Origin: an uncultured Methylococcales bacterium
GTDB lineage: Bacteria > Pseudomonadota > Gammaproteobacteria > Methylococcales > Methylomonadaceae
Direction of reading: 5' to 3'
Assembly (NCBI GenBank): GCA_903902705.1
Contig: CAIUVX010000174.1
Span: forward strand, 1 to 33,296
DNA: 33,296 bases
Below, in pieces: positions 31,787 to 33,296 of this stretch; the stretch's first letter is position 1, and every line of letters begins with the position of its first letter. The notes beneath the pieces were generated by a model that saw nothing but the letters and a program-made list of their open reading frames with translations, did not search any database and had not been told where the DNA came from. Both the position numbers and the translations under genes were made by a program.

Positions 31787-33178
31787 ATGGCTATCAATGA
31801 CAACGAAGCACAAAGCGTAGATATTCCTGTAATAAAAGCACTGGAGGCTATCGGCTGGAAACTGGGCGATACTTTGTTATATCAACCCGAATATAAATTG
31901 AGTGAAGTACAGCAACAAGAATATAACTGTCAATCCATTAAAACCGATTTAGTGTTACAGGATTTAAACGGCGAAGTTATTGCTGTTATTGAAAATAAAC
32001 TAGAGAAAAAAAACGAAAAGAAAGCGATAGCTAAATTACGTTTGCTGTATGCAGTAATATTAAAGCCGCGCTTTTTATATGCCTGTTCAAAAGAGCGAAT
32101 TTTATTTTACGATATGGCGTGGCGTGGATTAGACGCTGGCGAATTTAAACGCTGTAATGAATTCTTAACGCTGGAACAAATGCAGCTTAAGAAAAAACAG
32201 CACCGCGCCGCTACCCAAGAAAAACCCATTGTTATCGATTCATTATTGGCAGGTGGTTATGATGCTGTCATCGGTAAAACCCGTTATTATCAAACAGACT
32301 GTATTGAAATCCTGATTGACCGCTACAAACAGGGCGAAACCAAAATGCTGGTTCACATGGCAACAGGTTTGGGTAAAACCAGAACGATGGTGGCATTAAC
32401 AAAAGCCTTATTAGCGCACGGTTTAGCCAGAAAAATTCTATTTGTGGTCGATAGGGTGTTGCTTGCTGAACAGGCGATTGATGATGGTTTTGCGCTGATT
32501 AGCAAGGAATACACTTCAACGCGGCTGCGGTCGGGTAATTATAAACAGCACAAACACACCTCAATTCATGTGGTGGTGATTGATACGCTGGAACGCATTT
32601 TTCAGGAAATGCCTAATCAATTTTATGATTTGATTATTGTCGATGAATGCCACCGCTCCATATCCGTTAGTCGCAAATTGATTTTTGACCATTTTCTGTG
32701 TCCGCGTATTGGTTTAACGGCAACGCCGAAAATAGCCGTCGCTAAAAAAGACAATGAGGTTTCGCCCGAAGATTTAGCTATCCGCGATACTTATAAATTA
32801 TTTGGTTGCGAAACCCAAGAAGCCACTTATACATTTGATTTACAACGCGGTATTGAAGAAGGTTTTTTAGCAGAATATAACGTGCAGGAAATTTTGACGC
32901 ATTTGACTCGCGAGGCACAAGCGGCAGGTATTCCTATTGAATATGTGCTTGACCCAGAAACCCGAAAACGTATTGATTTACCCAAAGAAAAAAAGCTAAA
33001 ACTGGAACAATTAGAACGTAAATATTTATCAGAAGAACGTTGTGACCGTATTGCGGAAGAAATCCGCAAAAATTCCAGTTATGGCGAAAAGATGATTATA
33101 TTCGGCGTGAGTCAGGCGCATTGTTATTTACTTTGCAATGCGTTAAATAAAGTATTGGTAGTCATAAACAGTGAGTGA
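31787..33178 (+). pseudogene. hsdR: Type I restriction endonuclease R subunit (HsdR), interrupted by an IS1-family element
   Basis: The N-terminal nuclease region carries KTDLVLQDLNGEVIAVIENK, with the Asp and Glu-x-Lys of the PD-(D/E)xK site. Then come superfamily 2 translocase motifs: MATGLGKTRTMV (Walker A, near residue 190), IIVDECHRS (motif II) and IGLTATPK (motif III). Full HsdR proteins are roughly twice this length; here coding is native to about 33156 (FGVSQAHCYLLCNALNKV), and the last codons VVINSE come from an IS end. So the second helicase lobe and the HsdM-binding tail are lost. No hsdM or hsdS is in the window. Confidence 0.85.
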
Positions 33179-33296
33179 TTAAGAGAATCTCAATTGGTTA
33201 CGAATATTGTCATTATAGTGATGAATAAAATACCAAATCGCACCGATATGATTTTCAAGTTTTTTGGAAAACGAAAGTGTTTTTCTAACCAATCGA
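33157..33296 (-). mobile_element. IS1-family insertion end (continues beyond window)
   Basis: The element starts at GGTAGTCATAAAC (33157), sharing the first GGTAG with the IS1-like end at 6470. The point of entry is where HsdR stops matching its family. Inside, the minus strand encodes the C-terminus of a transposase. The other end is outside the window, so the length and target duplication cannot be read. Confidence 0.75.
33179..33296 (-). CDS. IS1-family transposase, C-terminal part
   Basis: The minus strand reads 38 codons from the window edge to TAA at 33179-33181: RLVRKTLSFSKKLENHIG, then AIWYFIHHYN and DNIRNQLRFS. LxRKTLSFSKxxxxH is the InsB C-terminal motif of IS1 transposases. It is in one open frame, unlike the remnant at 6547-7265, and could be intact beyond the edge. 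Confidence 0.82.
   Translation of the reverse strand, partial: RLVRKTLSFSKKLENHIGAIWYFIHHYNDNIRNQLRFS

Noticed and set aside
1-33296. CRISPR arrays, tRNA and rRNA genes
   Set aside because: No regularly spaced direct repeats, cloverleaf or rRNA core sequences were seen on reading; a covariance search (tRNAscan-SE, Infernal) would settle it.

Overview
The window looks like a chromosomal segment of a Gram-negative gammaproteobacterium with a moderately AT-rich genome. The evidence is the heptose-phosphatase gene gmhB (LPS core), a lipoprotein with a lipobox, a DegQ-type periplasmic protease, a TolC-family porin, a di-heme cytochrome c peroxidase, and the gene order def-fmt-rsmB-DUF4390-ntrY-ntrX. 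The repeat content would suit Methylococcales or Thiotrichales, but that is a guess from style and the sequence does not fix the taxon.

Layout. 1-361: hicB/hicA toxin-antitoxin pair on the minus strand, hicA cut by the window edge. 362-741: a gene-free stretch holding a perfect parS-like palindrome. 742-4932: plus-strand housekeeping block gmhB, plsC, a lipoprotein, degQ, moaB and a DUF423 membrane protein. 4983-7540: an accessory patch with a coiled-coil membrane protein, a higB toxin with a decayed higA, a dead IS1-family element with both terminal repeats, and a short unidentified gene tail. 7540-10970: a cytochrome c peroxidase, a polysaccharide deacetylase, the tail of a lost acyltransferase, and an in-frame BaeS-BaeR fusion that looks like a deletion scar. 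10979-18856: a seven-gene minus-strand operon (def, fmt, rsmB, DUF4390, a TPR protein, ntrY, ntrX). Its NtrX has lost GAFTGA, the Walker B aspartate and the presumed arginine finger.

19039-24151: the most interesting block, a five-gene minus-strand cluster. It encodes a Ser/Thr kinase with a zinc ribbon, a von Willebrand A protein and a PP2C phosphatase (together like the known TerY-P triad). On either side lie two proteins that share an almost identical 102-residue N-terminal module but end differently, one in DUF1566/Lcl and one in a Myb/HTH-like motif, a membrane helix and MORN repeats. The MORN gene has a frameshift in a six-base homopolymer. 24488-26028: nrdR-ribD. 26248-29352: a heavy-metal efflux cassette with outer-membrane and adaptor genes but no RND pump. 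29437-33296: an AT-rich defence/addiction island with an AlbA_2 (Schlafen-type) protein, brnTA, a vapBC-like pair and a type I restriction hsdR gene cut by an IS1-family element.

The intergenic DNA carries several small dispersed palindrome families whose copies differ by paired, stem-preserving changes. No rRNA, tRNA or CRISPR array was seen.
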